A stretch of 64,000 nt of DNA from Paraburkholderia fynbosensis (GTDB lineage Bacteria; Pseudomonadota; Gammaproteobacteria; Burkholderiales; Burkholderiaceae): assembly GCF_902859935.1 (NCBI RefSeq), contig NZ_CADIKI010000005.1, positions 331,151 to 395,150 on the forward strand, read 5' to 3'. Position 1 is the first letter of the stretch, and every line of letters starts with the position of its first letter. The notes beneath the pieces were generated by a model that saw nothing but the letters and a program-made list of their open reading frames with translations, made no database searches and was not told where the DNA came from. This document shows, in pieces, positions 16,950 to 27,410 of the stretch. The position numbers and the translations under genes were made by a program.

Positions 16950-18302
16950 ATGTCAACGCATCGATCAACGAAGCCGCAAGCCGATCAGCTTGCGCAATCC
17001 GCCCTTACACGGCTCCTGATCCGCAAGCTGATGCCGTTACTCGTCATTGTCTACGTCATCAGCTTTCTCGATCGAACGAATATCGCGTTGGCTCGACACA
17101 CCATGAGCATCGACCTCGGGCTTTCCGCGGCGGCTTATGGACTCGGCGCGGGACTGTTCTTTCTCACCTACGCAATGCTGGAAATACCGAGCAACCTGGT
17201 GATGAACAAGGTGGGCGCGCGGCTATGGATCACGCGCATCATGGTCACGTGGGGAGTGCTATCGATTGGCATGGCCTTCGTGCGCGGCGAGACGTCGTTC
17301 TACGTGATGCGGCTATTGCTGGGCGCCGCTGAAGCAGGCCTCTTCCCCGGTGTCATGCTCTACCTGACGTACTGGTTCACCCGCGAAGAACGGGCGCTTG
17401 CAACAGGCTATTTCCTGATCGGCGTGTGCGTCGCGAACATTGTCGGCGGGCCGCTCGGCGGTGCACTTCTTGAACTCGACGGCATGCTCGGTTTGCGTGG
17501 CTGGCAGTGGCTTTTCGTGATCGAAGGGTTGCCGGCGGTGCTCCTCGCGATCGTGGTCTGGAAGATGCTGCCTGACAAACCCCTGGAAGCATCGTGGCTG
17601 TCGCCGGCGCAAGCCGCGCAGATCGAGGCGCGCCTCGCCGCCGAACGCGACGCGCAAGCCGGAGACGGACGTGCCAGCCATTCCCTGCGCCACGCACTGG
17701 GCGATCCGCAAGTCTGGCTCGCCATTCTCGTGTACTTCTGCCATCAACTGACCATCTACACGACCATCTTCTTTCTGCCGGGCGTGATCGGCGCGTCGGG
17801 ACATTTCTCGCCGCTGGTGGTGGGAACGTTGTCGGCGACACCGTGGATTGCCGCCGCCATCGGCGCGGCGGCGCTGCCGCGTTTCGCCAGCACGTCGGCA
17901 CGCAGCCGGCTACTGCTGGTCGGCGGCCTGATTGTGATGGCGCTCGGCTTGTTGATCGCCGCGCACTCGCGGCCCGCGATCGGTCTGCTTGGAATGTGCC
18001 TCGCCGCATTCATGTTCTTCGTGGTGCAGTCGATCATTTTCACGTTCCCGTCCTCGCGGCTCAGCGGCGCCGCGTTGGCCGGCGGTCTTGCGCTGGTCAA
18101 TTCGTGTGGTCTGCTCGGCGGATTCGTTGGGCCTACGGTCATGGGCCTGATCGAACAATCGACGGGCAGCGCGACCAACGGCCTCATCGTTCTGGCGGTT
18201 GCGCTGATCATCGCCGCGGTGGGTAGTCTTCGCTTGAGGCATGGGGACGAGGATCGTCGCGCACGTGCTGTGTATTGCCGGGATGCCGAAAAGGCGGTAT
18301 GA
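16950..18302 (+). CDS. MFS transporter, anion:cation symporter-like
   Basis: 450 residues, twelve hydrophobic segments in two six-helix halves separated by a hydrophilic loop (DKPLEASWLSPAQAAQIEARLAAERDAQAG). The N-terminal LVIVYVISFLDRTNIALAR motif and loop 2-3 VMNKVGARLWITRIMVTWG are characteristic of the ACS/phthalate-permease branch, which imports organic anions by proton symport. GGGGAATC lies before the ATG at 16950. As the last gene of the SDR-BKACE operon it likely imports the hydroxy or keto acid consumed by those enzymes. Confidence 0.92.
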   Translation: MSTHRSTKPQADQLAQSALTRLLIRKLMPLLVIVYVISFLDRTNIALARHTMSIDLGLSAAAYGLGAGLFFLTYAMLEIPSNLVMNKVGARLWITRIMVTWGVLSIGMAFVRGETSFYVMRLLLGAAEAGLFPGVMLYLTYWFTREERALATGYFLIGVCVANIVGGPLGGALLELDGMLGLRGWQWLFVIEGLPAVLLAIVVWKMLPDKPLEASWLSPAQAAQIEARLAAERDAQAGDGRASHSLRHALGDPQVWLAILVYFCHQLTIYTTIFFLPGVIGASGHFSPLVVGTLSATPWIAAAIGAAALPRFASTSARSRLLLVGGLIVMALGLLIAAHSRPAIGLLGMCLAAFMFFVVQSIIFTFPSSRLSGAALAGGLALVNSCGLLGGFVGPTVMGLIEQSTGSATNGLIVLAVALIIAAVGSLRLRHGDEDRRARAVYCRDAEKAV

Positions 18303-18420
18303 GGCCGACGATGGTTCTGTCGCACCGAAGCGTTTGTCGACGAAGATCACTGGCGGCGGCCTTAGTGGCAAGTACACAACGGATTGACCGCGTCACCGGT
18401 CACGATTGAGTTATCGGGTT

Positions 18421-18489
18421 TATACTAAGCACGTCTCCTCCATGTCTCCTCTGATATGGATTCAGCCCGCCTCCGAGCGGGCTTTTTCT
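18421..18489 (+). promoter_or_regulatory. -10 element and leader terminator upstream of the H-NS-like gene
   Basis: A TATACT hexamer at about 18421-18426 is followed by AGCCCGC-CTCCGA-GCGGGCT-TTTTTC (18464-18489), a textbook intrinsic terminator whose T tract ends 24 bp before the H-NS-like start codon. It could end read-through from the MFS operon, act as a leader attenuator, or end a short RNA of about 55 nt. The -35 is not clear. Confidence 0.6.
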
Positions 18490-18512
18490 TATCCGACACA
18501 GCAAGCACAACG

Positions 18513-18818
18513 ATGACAGGAAGAATCGCCGACGGTGAGGCGCGCGAGCGTCTCATTATCTGGATTCGCCGCCGCATGAGCGAGTTCGGCATCACGTTCG
18601 AAGCGCTCGCCGAATCCATCCAGCACGATCTCGACAATCCGCCGATTTACCGTGACGCCAGGGGCAACGACTGGAACGGACTCGGCGACATGCCGGACTG
18701 GCTGCGGGCAGCAAAAAATGCCGGCGTCGATCCGGCTTTCTTCAGGATCGAGCCAAAGCCTGAGCCCGCGCCGAAACATTCCAGCGCGCAGTATGTGCAG
18801 GCTGATCTCTTCGAGTAA
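18513..18818 (+). CDS. H-NS family nucleoid-associated protein
   Basis: 101 residues (MTGRIADGEARERLIIWI ...). The C-terminal segment YRDARGNDWNGLGDMPDWL followed by RAAKNAGVDPAFFRI is the H-NS/Bv3F-type DNA-binding domain, with the conserved aromatic, Gly-x-Gly-like and Pro-x-Trp-Leu pattern. The N-terminal half is helical (residues 8-35), presumably an oligomerisation region shorter than in E. coli H-NS. The start at 18513 was chosen because an upstream ATG would translate the terminator hairpin. Such proteins bind AT-rich and foreign DNA and silence it. Confidence 0.85.
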   Translation: MTGRIADGEARERLIIWIRRRMSEFGITFEALAESIQHDLDNPPIYRDARGNDWNGLGDMPDWLRAAKNAGVDPAFFRIEPKPEPAPKHSSAQYVQADLFE

Positions 18819-18888
18819 CGGCGCCGTGCCGATCAATCGGCCGAGCAGGGGTGGTTGAGGATGTAGTTCTTGTCGCGCAATGAACGCG

Positions 18889-19572
18889 CTACTTGCCTGC
18901 GCGATGCGCAACTGCAATCGCATCCAGCCCTGCCAGCACGAAACGCACAAAGTCATCGGCAAGCGCTTTCCTGTCTTTAGCGACTGCGGGCAGCAAGGCC
19001 GCCTGCACCTGCTTCGGCGCGATCATCATCGCGATGCACGGCAGCACCGTGAACATCAACGCCCGCTGCACGGCTGGCTCTTTGGGGTTCAATTGAAGCA
19101 CCTCGCCGATGAGTCCCAGCAAAAGCGCGGCCTTGGGCCGCACCGCTTTCTCGATGAGCGCCGGAATCGCCGGCGACGGCGAGAGCACCTCGCGCAGCAT
19201 CAGCATGAATCCCCACGGCGCCGCCGCGTTGACCGACAGGCCGACAAAGTGCGAGATGACCGCGCGAAGCTTGTCCTTCGGATCGCTAACGCCCTCGGTT
19301 AACGCCTTCAACTCGTCGAGCCCGACAACCTGCCGGTGCGCTTCCACCAGCGCCGCTTCGTAAAGCGCCTCGCGGCTGCCGAAGTGGTAATGCACCGATG
19401 CCATCGGCGTACCTGCGCGTTCGCAGATCTCCTTGCTCGTGGCGTCCGCGAAACCGCGCTCGGCGAATACCTGCCCGGCTGTGTCGAGCAGATGCTGGCG
19501 CGTCGCCGCGCCGTCAGGACGCGTCGCCCGCTGTTTGCGCGTCGAACCGGTTTTTGCTGAGGATGTGCGCAT
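18889..19572 (-). CDS. CecR-like TetR family regulator
   Basis: 227 residues. The TetR DNA-binding domain is ATRQHLLDTAGQVFAERGFADATSKEICERAGTPMASVHYHFGSREALYEAAL (about 24-75), followed by a long helical ligand domain with features of the CecR/YbiH type (DUF1956: WGFMLMLREVLSPSPAIPALIEKAVRP). In E. coli, CecR controls the ybhGFSR efflux genes; here the divergent operon encodes exactly such a pump. Start at 19572 (MRTSSAKTG); an ATG at 19620 would put an operator-like palindrome inside the gene. It likely represses the pump and itself until a drug-like ligand binds. Confidence 0.87.
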   Translation of the reverse strand: MRTSSAKTGSTRKQRATRPDGAATRQHLLDTAGQVFAERGFADATSKEICERAGTPMASVHYHFGSREALYEAALVEAHRQVVGLDELKALTEGVSDPKDKLRAVISHFVGLSVNAAAPWGFMLMLREVLSPSPAIPALIEKAVRPKAALLLGLIGEVLQLNPKEPAVQRALMFTVLPCIAMMIAPKQVQAALLPAVAKDRKALADDFVRFVLAGLDAIAVAHRAGK

Positions 19573-19597
19573 GAAGAATCGGTGACTCTGGAAATAG

Positions 19598-19609
19598 TTT
19601 GAATTCAAA
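19598..19609. promoter_or_regulatory. Palindromic operator candidate for the TetR regulator
   Basis: TTTGAATTCAAA is a perfect 12-bp palindrome, extended to the right by another TTCAAATTCACA, so the half-site TTTGAA/TTCAAA occurs three times in 19598-19618. It lies 26 bp upstream of the TetR start and in the divergent promoter region of the efflux operon. Confidence 0.55.
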
Positions 19610-19825
19610 TTCAAATTCACATATCATCGATTCTACTTCATCCGAGGCCCTCTTGCGTCGGTTCAACCGCGCATGCAAGGCTGCGTCGGCGGCGGACAGT
19701 GCACACCGCGCAGTCGCTTTTGGCAGCCACGAGTCAGCCAGATGAACGCTGTGTCGCGCTCTCAATGATATGGATTACTTACTGAACACGCGTGTCCGAG
19801 TAGGCGCGTTTTTTCGGATGAACCC

Positions 19826-20811
19826 ATGCTTACCTCGCTAACGAACCTTGTGCCACCGGTTCCCGGCCGCTTCATGATGATGTTCGCCATGCTCGTGGGC
19901 GCTACGCTCACAGCCTGTTCCCATTCCGACAACAACGCCTACCAGGGCTATGTCGAAGGTGAATTCGTCTATCTCGGCTCGTCGCAGGCAGGGAGATTGA
20001 CGCAACTATCGGCCGCACGCGGGCAATATGTGAAAGCGGATACGCAGCTCTTCACACTCGAAGCAATCGACGAAACAGCCGCGCTTCGACAGGCCGAACA
20101 GCAACTCACGGCGACGCGCGCGCAACTGGCGGACATCGAGACCGGCAAGCGCGTGCCGGAGGTCAACGTCAATCGCGCGCAGCTTGCCCAGGCTGTCGCC
20201 AATGCGCGCAAGGCATCCTTGCAACTCACGCGCGACAAGGCACAGTTCGCGGCCGGCGGCATTGCAAAAGCGCAACTCGACGATTCGCAAGCCAACGCCG
20301 ACGCCACCGCCGCGCAGGTGCGCGAGCTGACGAATCAGGTCGAAGTGGCGCGCCTGCCCGGGCGCTCGCAACAGATCGCGGCGCTCCATGCGCAGGTAGC
20401 AGCCGCCGAAGCAGTCGTCGCGCAGGCGCAATGGAAGCTGGACCAGAAGCGTGTCAGCGCGCCTGCCGGGGGCCTGATCTACGACACGATCTATCGAACG
20501 GGAGAATGGGTACCGGCGGGAAGTCCTGTCGTGCAGATGCTGCCACCGCAAAATATCAAGGTGCGCTTCTTCGTGCCGGAGAGCATCGTCGGCCGACTCG
20601 CGAACGGCCGCAGCGTGGCGATTCATTGCGACGGTTGCGCAGCCGATGTGTCCGCGAAAATCACCTACATATCGAGCGAGGCGGAATACACGCCGCCCGT
20701 CATCTACAGCAACGAAACCCGCGCGAAGCTCGTGTTCATGGTCGAAGCGCATCCGTCCATAGCGGACGCAAACAGGCTGCATCCGGGCCAGCCGGTGACG
20801 GTGGCACTGCA

Positions 20812-20815
<4 letters not shown>
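19826..20815 (+). CDS. HlyD/YbhG-like membrane fusion lipoprotein of an ABC efflux pump
   Basis: 329 residues. The N-terminus reads MMMFAMLVGATLTACSHSD, a lipoprotein-type signal with Cys in the lipobox, so it should be anchored in the periplasm. A split barrel/lipoyl half (GRLTQLSAARGQYVKADTQLFTLEA) is followed by a coiled-coil hairpin (about residues 90-200, rich in Gln and Ala) and the second half (RVSAPAGGLIYDTIYRTGEWVPAGSPVVQML). This is the adaptor that links inner-membrane ABC permease and outer-membrane channel. It overlaps the ATPase gene by 4 bp (ATGA). Confidence 0.92.
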
Positions 20816-21752
<937 letters not shown>

Positions 21753-21756
<4 letters not shown>

Positions 21757-22895
21757 GCAGACGAACCGTGTTCTCGTTGAGCCGCTGGTGGAGCATCGTG
21801 CTCAAGGAGTTTTTGCAACTTCGGCGCGATCGGATCACGTTCGCGATGATCATCGGTTTGCCGATCGTTCAACTCTCGCTATTCGGCTTCGCCATCAATA
21901 CGAATCCGCGGCATCTACCTACCGCCGTCGTCATTCACGATCAAAGCGAGTTCTCGCGCAGCTTCGTGGCTGCAATGACCAACTCCGCGTATTTCAACGT
22001 GATCGAAAGCTTGCCGGACGAAGAAGCCGGCCGTCGCGCGCTCGCGCAGGGCCGCGTGCAATTCGTGCTCAACGTTCCGGTCGATTTCTCTGCGAAATTG
22101 CTGCGCGGTGAGCACCCCTCGTTGCTGGTCGAAGCCGATGCAACCGATCCGACCGCGACCAGCACCGCCGTCGCGGCGCTGCCGGGTCTGATCCAGCCCG
22201 TCGCCGACAAGGACATCACCGGTCCGCTCGCGCATCTGAACGGCGGCCCGAGCGCATTCGGCGTGCAGGTTCACAACCTGTACAACCCCGAGGGCATTAC
22301 GCAATACAACGTGGTCCCCGGCTTGATGGGCGTCATTTTGACGATGACGCTCGTCATGATGACGGGCCTCGCGATCACACGCGAACGCGAACGCGGCACG
22401 ATGGAAAATCTGCTCGCGACACCCGTCCTTCCGATCGAAGTGATGACCGGCAAGATCGTGCCTTACATTGCGATCGGGTTGATTCAAGCGTCGATCATTC
22501 TCGCCGCGACGCGCTTCGTCTTCAACGTGCCGTTCGTCGGCAGCCCGGTGGCAATCTATCTTGCCGCGTTGCTCTTCATCGCGGCCAATCTCACCGTGGG
22601 CATTACGCTGTCCTCGCTCGCACAGAACCAGTTGCAGGCGATGCAACTGACCTTCTTCTATTTCCTGCCGAACATCCTGTTGTCGGGCTTCATGTTTCCG
22701 TTTGCGGGCATGCCGCGCTGGGCGCAGTTCATCGGCAATCTGCTGCCGCTGACCTATTTCAATCGCCTGATCCGCGGCATTCTGCTCAAAGGCAATGGCT
22801 GGGCGGACCTGTGGCCGTCGGTGTGGCCGATGATGCTCTTTACGGCGATTGTCATGGCGATTGCGTTGCGCTTCTACCGGCGCACGCTCGATTAG
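21753..22895 (+). CDS. ABC-2 type permease (YbhS/YbhR-like)
   Basis: 380 residues with the ABC-2 export permease layout: one N-terminal helix (ITFAMIIGLPIVQLSLFGFAI), a large periplasmic domain (about residues 45-180), then five helices from VVPGLMGVILTMTLVMMTGLAI to the C-terminus. TRERERGTMENLLATPVLPIEVMTGKI is the conserved cytoplasmic loop that contacts the ATPase. E. coli has two such permeases (YbhS and YbhR); only one is present here, so the protein would act as a homodimer. Confidence 0.93.
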
Positions 22896-22907
22896 AAGGA
22901 CAAGGCG

Positions 22908-24368
22908 ATGAAACCACTCGTTATCGTGGCCGGGCTCGCGCTATGCGGTTGCGCAGTCGGCCCGGATTTTCAGAGCCCGGCCGCGCCGGACACGCAAACC
23001 TATACTCGCGACGGCCTGCCGCAACGCGCCGCATCGGCCAACAGCACGGCCGCATTTGCGCAGACCTTGCGCATCAGCGACAGTGCGACGCCGATGTGGT
23101 GGCGGCAGTTTCATTCGGATGCGCTGGACCGGCTGGTTGACGAGGCGTTGCGCCAAAGCCCGACGCTGGCGCAGGCTCGCGCAAAGCTGATTGAAGCCCG
23201 CGAGGACTACAACGCGCAGGCGGGTTCGACGCAATTTCCCAGCGTAGACGCGACAATTTCAGCTTCGCGCCAGAAGGTTGACCCTGCCGCGTTCGGCGTA
23301 CCCAACGTGAACAGTCCTGGCCCGTTCTCGCTGTTCAACGCTTCGGTGAGCGTGTCGTATGTATTCGATGTGTTCGGCGCCAATCGTCGCGCGCTCGAAG
23401 CGAGCTTCGCGCAAGTCGATTACGAGTCGTTCGAACTCGATGCGGCGCGGCTATCCATTGGGGGCAATGTCGTGTCGGCGGCAATCCGGCGCGCGTCGTT
23501 GCGACAGCAGATCGAATTGACACAAGATCTCGAGCACGCCCAGGCCCGGCAACTGACGATCGTCGAAGCGCGCTTCGCCGCCGGTGGCGTGGCTCAACTC
23601 GACGTGCACAGCCAGCACACCCTGCTCGCGCAAACGCGCGCATCTTTGCCGCCGCTCACCACGCAGCTTGCGCAAACCGATCATCAACTCGCGATTCTGC
23701 TGGGCGCCACGCCGTCGGAAGCGGATTTCAGTGACATCACGCTCGACGCGCTTCATCTGCCCAATGATCTGCCTGTCACGCTGCCTTCGACACTCGCACG
23801 CGAGCGGCCCGACATTCGCGCGTCCGAAGCGTTGTTGCATCAGGCCAGCGCGAATGTCGGCGTCGCGACGGCCAACCTTTATCCGCAGTTTTCGCTATCG
23901 GCGGGATTCGGCTCGCAGCGCACGAACATCGGCGATGTCATCAACGGTTTGAACATCTGGAACATCGGGCTCAATCTGACGCAGCCTCTTTTCCGTGGCG
24001 GCGCATTGCATGCGAGGAAGCGCGCAGCGCAGGCCGCCTACGAGGCCGCCCTGGCCGGCTATCAGCAAACCGTTTTGCAAGCGCTGCAGCAGGTCGCCGA
24101 TTCGTTGACAGCACTGCGGGATGACGCGCACGAATTGCAGGCCCGGGACGACGCCTGGCAACACGCCCAGGCGAGCGTCTCAGTTGCGAGCCGGCAATAT
24201 GCAGCGGGAGGAATTAGCCAGACGGCGTTGCTCGACGCGCAACGCCAGGCCTTGCAGACCGCAATCGACCGGACGCGGGCGCAAGCCGACCAGTTCGCCG
24301 ATTCGGCAGCGCTATTTCAGGCGCTTGGCAGCGGCGTGCCGGTAACGACGCAGGTGGGTGAGCAATGA
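22908..24368 (+). CDS. NodT-family outer-membrane efflux lipoprotein
   Basis: 486 residues. The signal ends in LALCGCAVGPDFQSP, the lipobox and the CxVGPDF start of the NodT/OprM family. The two repeated halves of the TolC fold follow (WWRQFHSDALDRLVDEAL and GVATANLYPQFSLSAGFG), with FRGGALHARKRAAQAAYEAAL in the second helix pair. It lies 12 bp after the permease and completes a four-gene tripartite ABC efflux system from cytoplasm to outside. The E. coli ybhGFSR operon lacks its own outer-membrane gene. Confidence 0.94.
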   Translation: MKPLVIVAGLALCGCAVGPDFQSPAAPDTQTYTRDGLPQRAASANSTAAFAQTLRISDSATPMWWRQFHSDALDRLVDEALRQSPTLAQARAKLIEAREDYNAQAGSTQFPSVDATISASRQKVDPAAFGVPNVNSPGPFSLFNASVSVSYVFDVFGANRRALEASFAQVDYESFELDAARLSIGGNVVSAAIRRASLRQQIELTQDLEHAQARQLTIVEARFAAGGVAQLDVHSQHTLLAQTRASLPPLTTQLAQTDHQLAILLGATPSEADFSDITLDALHLPNDLPVTLPSTLARERPDIRASEALLHQASANVGVATANLYPQFSLSAGFGSQRTNIGDVINGLNIWNIGLNLTQPLFRGGALHARKRAAQAAYEAALAGYQQTVLQALQQVADSLTALRDDAHELQARDDAWQHAQASVSVASRQYAAGGISQTALLDAQRQALQTAIDRTRAQADQFADSAALFQALGSGVPVTTQVGEQ

Positions 24369-24419
24369 GCCGGCCTACGCATCCCGATGACGTGAGCGAT
24401 CGACACGTCCGGTCGAGAT

Positions 24420-24779
24420 CTACGAAAACTGACAAAAGCGCAACCGATTCCCGGACGGGTCCGTGATTTGCATTTGCCGGCCCCAACCGACTTCCTCGAT
24501 GCCGGGCCTTGCATACGAATACTGCTTGCCGTGCAACTCGCCGTGCAACGACTCGATGTCGTCGAGCGGCAGGAATACGGCTGATCCCGGCGTACTGTCG
24601 CCGTGATGCTCGCTCAGATGCAGGATGACAGAGTCGCGCCTGATCTGCGCATACAACGGTAAATCGTCGGCAAACCGATGTTCCCAGTCGAGTTCGAAGC
24701 CAAGGTAGGTCAGATAGAACTCGTATGTCCTCTCGATGGAGAACATGCGCAAAATCGGTATGGCGTTCAGAAGGGTCAT
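24420..24779 (-). CDS. Glyoxalase/bleomycin-resistance (VOC) superfamily protein
   Basis: 119 residues with one betaalphabetabetabeta repeat pair of the VOC fold: IPILRMFSIERTYEFYLTYLGFELDWEH, then VILHLSEHHGDSTPG and a C-terminal QITDPSGNRLRFCQ. The arrangement and HLSEH match the glyoxalase-superfamily BLMT-type proteins, which form dimers and bind antibiotics or small metabolites. No linked pathway reveals the ligand. It is convergent with the efflux operon and stands between it and Fur. Confidence 0.87.
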   Translation of the reverse strand: MTLLNAIPILRMFSIERTYEFYLTYLGFELDWEHRFADDLPLYAQIRRDSVILHLSEHHGDSTPGSAVFLPLDDIESLHGELHGKQYSYARPGIEEVGWGRQMQITDPSGNRLRFCQFS

Positions 24780-24884
24780 CGGCTTACTCCGCAGTCGTCG
24801 AATCGAAACCGCAGTTCAACGGGTTACCCGCTTCCTGTCAACCATCTGGATATGCTATCGCCTGACCACCGTCCTCGCGCGCAC

Positions 24885-25301
24885 CTAGCCCTTTCTGCAT
24901 TCGGCGCAAAGACCGAACACCACCAGTTGCCGTTCCGACACGTCGAACTCAAAGTTGTCCGCCACCGCCGTCTGCCGCGCCTCGATCTCGGCATCGAAAA
25001 ACTCATGAATGCAGCCGCAGGCCGTGCACACCAGGTGATCGTGCCGCGTGCCGTCGTTCAGTTCATAAACCAGACGGCCGTCACCGAATGCGACACTCGA
25101 CAGCAATTTCGCGTCGACCAGCAAACCGAGCGCCCGGTAGAGGGTGCCCAGACTCAGATTGCGCATGTTCTCGTTCAGGCGCTTGTAAAGCTGTTCGGCG
25201 CTGAAGTGTTCGTGGGCATGCTGCTGAAAGAACTCCAGCACCAGCACACGTGGGAACGTGGGTCGCAATCCGGCTCGTTCCAGAATTCGGTGAATGTTCA
25301 T
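24885..25301 (-). CDS. Fur family transcriptional regulator
   Basis: 138 residues. The winged helix RILERAGLRPTFPRVLVLEFFQQHAHEHFSAEQLYKRLNE with LGTLYRALGLLVDAKLLS is followed by the Fur dimerisation domain: NDGTRHDHLVCTACGCIHEFFDAEIEA contains the HDH metal ligands and a CxxC pair, and CAEC near the end supplies the second pair of structural zinc cysteines. It is a paralogue rather than the housekeeping Fur, judging by the genome position. It may sense iron, zinc or peroxide; the sequence alone does not decide. Confidence 0.92.
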   Translation of the reverse strand: MNIHRILERAGLRPTFPRVLVLEFFQQHAHEHFSAEQLYKRLNENMRNLSLGTLYRALGLLVDAKLLSSVAFGDGRLVYELNDGTRHDHLVCTACGCIHEFFDAEIEARQTAVADNFEFDVSERQLVVFGLCAECRKG

Positions 25302-25889
25302 GGACGTAGTTGCAACACAAGACGGGCAGCCCGAAGCGCCTGGGTCGTCGGAAGTGGTCGGTAAGGCTGTCGGCCTGCGCGGCAGGGCGATCTGCGAATT
25401 GCCAGACTATGTGAGCCACTTCCTTAAGAGAACCTTAGGTCAACGTTCGTATCACGACGAATCAGGTTGAACGAGGGTTCCGAGCAAACGCTGTCAGCAA
25501 CTGCCGGGAATCACGCGCCAGGTCTTCGCCGCATGCAGTCGGCGCGTGCCTCGTTGACGCCGTTCCTCTCGAGACGACGAGTTCGCACGGCGTTTCGGGG
25601 GCGCCGCGCTGCTGTGGTTTGCAACTCAGAATCCTGAGCTTCGCGCCTCGCCTCAGATCACCGATGGGAGAGGAACGGAGTCAAATCCGTGAAGGCCTTT
25701 TCTGACTGCACTGTCTCCACCTGCTCCCTTGGCAACGGCCTCACTTACCATTCGGCGACCAGCGTCCAACGCAGCCAATGACGGCCCGCACAGGTATGCG
25801 TAGAATTCAGAAACCGCAGAAATCCCGCCCACTCCCGTTTCGAAACCATCGATCTGCGCTCCGGCGCCCACGCTGCACGCTACCGCGAC
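25302..25889. other. Intergenic region between fur paralogue and rarA
   Basis: 588 bp between divergent genes. A minus-strand frame ending at 25653 has protein-like composition (ALDAGRRMVSEAVAKGAG ...) but continues into the rarA gene as a shadow and cannot be placed in a family. The regulator and rarA promoters should lie here. Confidence 0.5.
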
Positions 25890-27167
25890 ATGACCGACCT
25901 CTTCAGCTCCGCCCCACGTGCGCCCCTTGCCGAACAACTTCGCCCCGCGTCGCTCGACGAAGTCGTGGGTCAGTCCCATCTGCTGGGCGCAGGCAAGCCG
26001 CTGCGGCTCGCGCTCGATTCGAACCGGCTGCACTCGTTCATTCTCTGGGGTCCGCCCGGTGTGGGCAAAACGACGATCGCGCGGCTTGCCGCGAAGGCGT
26101 TCGATTATGAGTTCATCGCCGAATCGGCGGTCGCCGCCGGCGTCAAGGAACTCAGGGAGGCCGCCGCGCACGCGCAGCAGGTGCTCGACCACCATGGCCG
26201 ATCGACCGTCCTGTTCCTCGATGAAATTCATCGGCTCAACAAGAGTCAGCAGGACGCGCTGCTTCCTCACGTGGAAGTGGGCCGCCTCACGCTGATTGGC
26301 GCGACGACGGAGAACCCGAGTTTCGAGGTCAACAGTGCGCTGCTGTCGCGCGCACAGGTATATGTGCTCAAGCCGTTATCCGATCGCGAGTTGTGGGAGC
26401 TGTTTGCGCGCGCCCGTCCCCGTTTGGGCGAACTGGCGTTCGAGGACGCCGCCGTCGACGCGATCATCGGATTCGCCGACGGCGACAACGCGGCAACGGC
26501 GGCACGCATCAAACACATCGACAGCGACTTCGTCGGCACGGCGTCGGCCAACACCACGCGACGATTCGACAAAGGCGGCGAAGCGTTCTATGACCAGATA
26601 TCGGCGCTGATCAAATCGGCCCGCGGCTCCGATCCGGATGCCGCGCTGTACTGGATGGCGCGCATGATCGATGGCGGTGTCGACGTTCGTTATCTCGCCC
26701 GTCGCATCATCATTCTGGCGAGCGAAGAAGTCGGCAACGCGGACCCGCGAGCATTGGAAGTTGCCGTGAACGCCGCTCAAGCGTATGAACGCCTCGGCTC
26801 GCCCGAGGGCGAACTTGCGTTGGCGCAAGCCCTCGTCTACATCGCGGTGGCGCCGAAGTCGAATGCGGTCAGCGTGGCATGGCATCAGGCGTTGACGTTC
26901 GTGCGCGCCGACCGCACGCGCGCGGTTCCGCTGCATTTGCGCAATGCGCCGACGCAACTGATGAAGGACCTCGGCTACAAGAAGGACTACCGCTACGCGC
27001 ATGACGAACCGGATGCGTACGCAGCGGGAGAAAAGTACTTTCCGGAGGACATGCCCGAGCAGCGATGGTATCAGCCGGTGCCACGGGGCCTCGAAAGCAG
27101 GATCGGCGAGAAGCTCGTTCGTTTGCGCGAACTCGATGAGCAGGCGCGTGATCTGGAGAAGAGCTAG
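25890..27167 (+). CDS. rarA: RarA/MgsA-like AAA+ replication-associated ATPase with altered sensor-2 region
   Basis: 425 residues. Walker A GPPGVGKT (54-61), Walker [13 protein letters not shown] (107-118), sensor 1 GATTENPS and arginine-finger region LLSRAQV are intact, and the C-terminal part ([15 protein letters not shown] ... DVRYLARR ... [11 protein letters not shown] ... [14 protein letters not shown]) is typical RarA. RarA acts at stalled replication forks with SSB and clamp loader. The sensor-2 block GDARR-LN-LE found in RarA proteins is missing: residues 198-210 read [13 protein letters not shown] and the segment to FYD is about 15 residues shorter than in E. coli. It may be a paralogue of a canonical copy elsewhere. 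Confidence 0.9.
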   Translation: MTDLFSSAPRAPLAEQLRPASLDEVVGQSHLLGAGKPLRLALDSNRLHSFILWGPPGVGKTTIARLAAKAFDYEFIAESAVAAGVKELREAAAHAQQVLDHHGRSTVLFLDEIHRLNKSQQDALLPHVEVGRLTLIGATTENPSFEVNSALLSRAQVYVLKPLSDRELWELFARARPRLGELAFEDAAVDAIIGFADGDNAATAARIKHIDSDFVGTASANTTRRFDKGGEAFYDQISALIKSARGSDPDAALYWMARMIDGGVDVRYLARRIIILASEEVGNADPRALEVAVNAAQAYERLGSPEGELALAQALVYIAVAPKSNAVSVAWHQALTFVRADRTRAVPLHLRNAPTQLMKDLGYKKDYRYAHDEPDAYAAGEKYFPEDMPEQRWYQPVPRGLESRIGEKLVRLRELDEQARDLEKS

Positions 27168-27255
27168 TGCTCGTGAACGAGCCCGGGCGTCGCTGCGGCA
27201 GAACGTCGGGTGAAGAACCTTTAGCAAGGTGATGCAAGCTACCAAGCATCCGCGT

Positions 27256-27410
27256 TCAGTTCGATTTGACCCGGAAACCACCCTTGCTCGGCGTGTCGCC
27301 CTGCGTCCACCATTGAGCGCAGTGCTTCACGTTGAGGTACGTCACGCAGGCACCGCCTGGGAATTGCGCGTGATCGCCGCCGTATCTTCGGCTTCCGATG
27401 AAAAAGAATC
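27256..27410 (-). pseudogene. Remnant of a CBM5/12 carbohydrate-binding domain
   Basis: On the minus strand a frame without start codon ends at 27256 and reads GGDHAQFPGGACVTYLNV then KHCAQWWTQGDTPSKGGFRVKSN. The order Tyr-Leu ... WWTQGD-Pro-Ser is the core of CBM5/12 chitin-binding domains, which sit at the C-terminus of chitinases and lytic polysaccharide monooxygenases. The upstream catalytic part is absent. The rest of the 27168-27519 gap has nothing I can support. Confidence 0.5.
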
